Assembly: GCF_000265465.1 (NCBI RefSeq)
Contig: NC_018016.1
Span: 1,245,501 to 1,309,500 of the forward strand
Direction: 5' to 3'
DNA from: Ornithobacterium rhinotracheale DSM 15997
GTDB lineage: Bacteria > Bacteroidota > Bacteroidia > Flavobacteriales > Weeksellaceae
DNA length: 64,000 nt
How positions within the stretch are numbered: position 1 is the stretch's first letter; each line of letters begins with the position of its first letter. The notes under the pieces are model-generated. The model ran no database searches, was not told the DNA's origin, and worked only from the letters and a program-made list of their open reading frames with translations. The translations under genes were made by a program, and so were the position numbers. Shown here one piece after another: positions 61,078 to 64,000 of the stretch.

Positions 61078-61890
61078 TTAATAACTTTCAGATTCGTTTG
61101 GGAAATTTTCGCTTTTCACATCTTGCACATATTGCGAAATCGCTCCCGTGATTTGTTCGCCCAAATTAGCATATTGGCGTAAGAATTTAGGTTTAAAACC
61201 TTCGTTCATGCCCAGCATATCTTGCAATACCAAAACCTGACCGTCGCAATGTACACCCGCCCCGATTCCAATTGTAGGAATGTGCAAACTTTCTGTCACT
61301 TCTTGCGCCAGTTGTGCAGGGATTTTTTCTAAAACCAAAGCAAATGCACCTAAATCTTGTAATAAAAGAGCATCTTTTTTCAATTTTTCAGCCTCGGCAT
61401 TTTTCTTAGCCCTTAGAGCATAGCTCCCCAATTGATTGATGCTTTGCGGAGTAAGCCCAAGATGCGCCATCACAGGGATTCCTGCATTGATGATTTTTTG
61501 CACAGATTCAGCAATCTCTTCGCCGCCTTCCAATTTCACTGCTTGAGCATTGGTTTCTTTCATGATTTTCACCGCAGAATCTAGTGCTTTATTCGGGTTT
61601 GATTGGTAGGTGCCAAACGGCATATCCACCACCACAAGTGCACGCGATGCACCACGCACCACACATTGCGCATGGTAAATCATTTGCTCAAGCGTAATGG
61701 GCAAAGTGGTTTCGTGTCCCGCCATTACATTCGCAGCAGAATCACCGACCAAAATCGCATCTAGCCCACCTGCATCTGCCAATTGCGCCATGGTGTAATC
61801 GTAGGCAGTGAGCATGGCGATTTTACCTTTTCCTTTTAAATTTCTTAAAGTTTCGGTCGTGATTTTTTTTATTTCCTTATTTACTGACAT
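61078..61890 (-). CDS. panB: 3-methyl-2-oxobutanoate hydroxymethyltransferase
   Basis: First enzyme of pantothenate synthesis: adds a hydroxymethyl group from 5,10-methylenetetrahydrofolate to 2-oxoisovalerate. The 270-residue protein shows [70 protein letters not shown] and [20 protein letters not shown], all diagnostic. A -7 box (TACCTTTG on the minus strand, 61919-61912) is just upstream. panC and panD are not near. Confidence 0.97.
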   Translation of the reverse strand: MSVNKEIKKITTETLRNLKGKGKIAMLTAYDYTMAQLADAGGLDAILVGDSAANVMAGHETTLPITLEQMIYHAQCVVRGASRALVVVDMPFGTYQSNPNKALDSAVKIMKETNAQAVKLEGGEEIAESVQKIINAGIPVMAHLGLTPQSINQLGSYALRAKKNAEAEKLKKDALLLQDLGAFALVLEKIPAQLAQEVTESLHIPTIGIGAGVHCDGQVLVLQDMLGMNEGFKPKFLRQYANLGEQITGAISQYVQDVKSENFPNESESY

Positions 61891-61942
61891 TCTTTTTTTG
61901 GTTTAAAGGCACAAAGGTAAGAAATTTGCAAGCATAATTGCT

Positions 61943-63013
61943 ATGATTCAAAAAATGGAACAACTGAAAAAGCTAAAAGGCTTGTGGTTTTTTATCATCA
62001 TTTATTTAATTGTTTTTGGGCTAAAGCGTTTCGACTTTTTTACTCAAGAACTTTTTACGCAATGGTATCGATTTTTTTATCCGATTTATACCAAAGTCTT
62101 TGGCTGGGTAGCTTTCTCGGTAGGAGATTTTATGTACCTATTTGTGGCGTTGTTTTTAATTCAGTTTATTTATTTTCTAATTAAATCTTTGGTGCAAAAA
62201 AATGGAAATCGGGCACATTTTTTTAATAAAATTTTCTGGCTAATTGGGATTATGTATGCGAGTTTTCATTTTTTGTGGGCTTTTAATTATTACAAAAAAC
62301 CGATTTTTGATGATTTTAAACCTGCCAATACTCAAGAACTTAAAAATATTGCCGACGATCTATTTGCCAAGGCTAAAGCTCAAGGGCAATGGGTGCAACG
62401 CGCTCCCTCGGGCGAAATGCTTTTTGCTCCGCAAGCCTTTAATTATTTAATTCAAGATTCCATTCAGCCTGTGCAGGGATTGAACCTGCCTTTTAGAAAA
62501 TTCCCAAAGCAGCGTAAAAAAAATAGTATTTATAGTTTTGCAATGCGCTATATGGGCGTGAGTGGGTATTATAATCCATTCACGGCAGAGGCGCAGATTA
62601 CGCAGGGTTTGCCTTCTGTGAGCCAGCCCTTTACTATGGCACACGAGCAGGCGCACCAGATGGGCTATGCTTTTGAGAGTGAGGCTAATTTTGTGGGGTA
62701 TTTGGCCTGTGTGCAGAGTCCTAGTCCTGCTTTGCGCTATGCAGCAAATTACAAGGCTTTGAGATATGTTTTGCGAGCGATTTACCCAAAAGACTCTATG
62801 TTTGTAAAAGAGAAAATACGAGCCTATTCTCCTGGAATGCAAGCTGATTATCAAGCTGAATTAGATTATTTTAATAAATACAACAGTGTGGCAGATAAAG
62901 TGTTTAGTGCTATGAATCATCAATATCTTAAAGCCAATAATCAAGAAGAGGGCTTGGCAAGCTATGGCAAATTTGTTTCTCTTTTGGTAGAATATTACCG
63001 ACTGAAACATTAG
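61943..63013 (+). CDS. DUF3810 domain-containing membrane protein, putative metalloprotease
   Basis: A 356-residue protein with three predicted N-terminal transmembrane helices (within residues 15-115) and a DUF3810 domain. AHEQAHQMGYAFESEANFVGYLAC (given as two motifs: HEQAH near residue 234 and ESEANF just after) looks like a zinc-peptidase HExxH site with a downstream Glu ligand. Activity and substrate are unproven. The first Met (61943) is followed by MEQLKKLKGL at 61955, an equally good start. Confidence 0.87.
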   Translation: MIQKMEQLKKLKGLWFFIIIYLIVFGLKRFDFFTQELFTQWYRFFYPIYTKVFGWVAFSVGDFMYLFVALFLIQFIYFLIKSLVQKNGNRAHFFNKIFWLIGIMYASFHFLWAFNYYKKPIFDDFKPANTQELKNIADDLFAKAKAQGQWVQRAPSGEMLFAPQAFNYLIQDSIQPVQGLNLPFRKFPKQRKKNSIYSFAMRYMGVSGYYNPFTAEAQITQGLPSVSQPFTMAHEQAHQMGYAFESEANFVGYLACVQSPSPALRYAANYKALRYVLRAIYPKDSMFVKEKIRAYSPGMQADYQAELDYFNKYNSVADKVFSAMNHQYLKANNQEEGLASYGKFVSLLVEYYRLKH

Positions 63014-63040
63014 TCTCACAGAGAGATTTATAAATCTTTC

Positions 63041-63071
63041 TTGCCCAATACAAAAACATTTCCTATCTTTG
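63041..63071 (+). promoter_or_regulatory. Promoter of the second (AC)n transcript
   Basis: TTG (63041-63043), 20-base spacer, TATCTTTG (63064-63071), then an ATG six bases later. Equivalent to the promoter at 27176-27205. Confidence 0.72.
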
Positions 63072-63077
63072 CCAGCG

Positions 63078-63227
<150 letters not shown>

Positions 63228-63338
63228 TGCGCGCGTAATATTTATAAAATCTTTTAAATATGCAAGTTTGCGAGCTTTTTCTTTTTTAGGGAAAGCGGTA
63301 AAATCTTGCTCAAACTTTAGTATTAAAAATCATAAAAA

Positions 63339-63371
63339 CCTCTCTCGAAATAGCTCGAGAGGGGCTTTTTT
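63339..63371 (+). terminator. Intrinsic terminator ending the second (AC)n transcript
   Basis: CCTCTCTCGA pairs with TCGAGAGGGG (one G-U), loop AATAGC, followed by C and six T. It lies 59 bases before the next start codon, so it is either the end of a separate small RNA or an attenuator for the surface-protein gene. Confidence 0.85.
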
Positions 63372-63429
63372 ATGTCTAAATATTAATCAATATCAATTAA
63401 CAAGTATCAATTTTTTAAAATTAAATTTT

Positions 63430-64000
63430 ATGAAAAAAAGTATTTTACTTTTATCGGTTTTAGCAATGGGTGCAAGTCTTTATGCTCAGCAAGACCAAGG
63501 AAGAGTGGGGATAAATACCACAAAGCCTAAAGCTACTTTAGACATTAGTAAAGAGGGCGTAGATGACGCCAAAGGACTACTCATACCACGCCTTACGGCA
63601 GACGAAGTGAAAACAATGACCGATGCCAACAAGGTAGGCTTAGACCAAAACTCACTACTCCTTTATGTAACACAACCATTTGCAGACACTAAAAACAAAA
63701 CAGGCAAGTATGAGCTGATAGACCAAGCGGGCTACTACTATTACGATGCTAAAGATAACGGTGGAAAGTGGAAAAGAATGTCTGAATCTGAAAGTTTATG
63801 GGAAAATGATGCATCAGCAAAAGTAGCTAAACTTAAAACCTTATCAGATGGAACTACTGAAAGAGCGGATGATAAAAATATTTTTGTAAGAGATAATGGC
63901 TATTTTGGAATTGGGACTAAACCTAATACTTTTTTTCATCTATCCACTGAATCAATTAATTATGGCAATGACATAGTATTTGATTATTATAATGCTGAAC
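63430..64000 (+). CDS. Secreted surface protein, N-terminal part (runs past window end)
   Basis: The frame opens with a signal peptide (MKKSILLLSVLAMGASLYAQ) and GRVGINTTKPKATLDIS, closely similar to the N terminus of the FISUMP protein at 28324 (GRVGVNTTTPNASLEVS). About 190 residues are visible and remain open at 64000. A further FGIGTKPNTFFHLSTES segment near the end repeats the G-I-G/N-T-x-P motif found in tail-fibre-like and surface proteins of this class. No promoter was found between the upstream terminator and the start, so expression may depend on read-through from the (AC)n transcript. Whether it also ends in a FISUMP domain cannot be seen. Confidence 0.85.
   Translation, partial: MKKSILLLSVLAMGASLYAQQDQGRVGINTTKPKATLDISKEGVDDAKGLLIPRLTADEVKTMTDANKVGLDQNSLLLYVTQPFADTKNKTGKYELIDQAGYYYYDAKDNGGKWKRMSESESLWENDASAKVAKLKTLSDGTTERADDKNIFVRDNGYFGIGTKPNTFFHLSTESINYGNDIVFDYYNAE

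Overview
This window is an ordinary chromosomal stretch of a low-GC member of the Bacteroidota, most likely class Flavobacteriia. Evidence includes many promoters of the Bacteroidota form TTG-N18-22-TAnnTTTG, almost no Shine-Dalgarno sequences, a SusC/SusD pair, a protein with a type IX secretion (T9SS) tail, a split hemA-hemC-hemD-hemE operon, and lineage families such as DUF2480, DUF4230, DUF3810, DUF6646 and DUF4469. The genus is not proven; a Weeksellaceae/Ornithobacterium-like host is a guess.

Layout. 1-4 kb: 3' part of an RND efflux pump, then a T9SS cargo protein with a tiny proline-rich membrane protein. 4-7 kb: parE, then a toxin-antitoxin pair sitting between two copies of a 64-bp direct repeat. 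7-20 kb: ECF sigma factor, lipA, cinA, rimM, rpsP, bioB, an S41 protease, a LysE exporter, MarR, rsmA and the initiator tRNA. 20-27 kb: a ComEC-like protein, fabI and the haem operon. 27-31.3 kb is the accessory island: an (AC)24 microsatellite transcript, and a FISUMP-type surface protein gene bracketed by about 360-bp inverted repeats. That gene's 3' end looks like a diversity-generating-retroelement variable region. 31-38 kb: DUF4230, a thioredoxin lipoprotein and a TetR-controlled TolC/HlyD/ABC-2 exporter without an ATPase. 38-53 kb: clpX, two tandem beta-barrel proteins, sucAB, a TlpA-like protein, the acpP-fabF-rnc-X-pyk operon, pckA and DUF2480. 53.7-59 kb: SusC/SusD, followed by three consecutive arrays of 23-bp repeats. 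59.5-64 kb: a DMT transporter, an RluA-type synthase, panB, DUF3810, a second (AC)n transcript and the start of a second surface protein related to the one at 28 kb.

Most promising signals. (1) Two separate loci carry the same architecture: a strong promoter, a start codon a few bases downstream, a 47-49 codon reading frame ending in Thr-His repeats made by (AC)n, and an intrinsic terminator, about 290 nt in total. Each lies upstream of a gene for a related secreted protein. (2) The surface-protein gene at 28.3-30.0 kb combines an adenine-mutagenesis-like codon pattern at its C terminus with long flanking inverted repeats, which suggests a variable and perhaps invertible surface antigen. (3) A toxin-antitoxin module is framed by a near-perfect direct repeat. 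(4) Three different tandem arrays share a 23-bp period. No reverse transcriptase, recombinase, transposase or CRISPR array was seen in the window.
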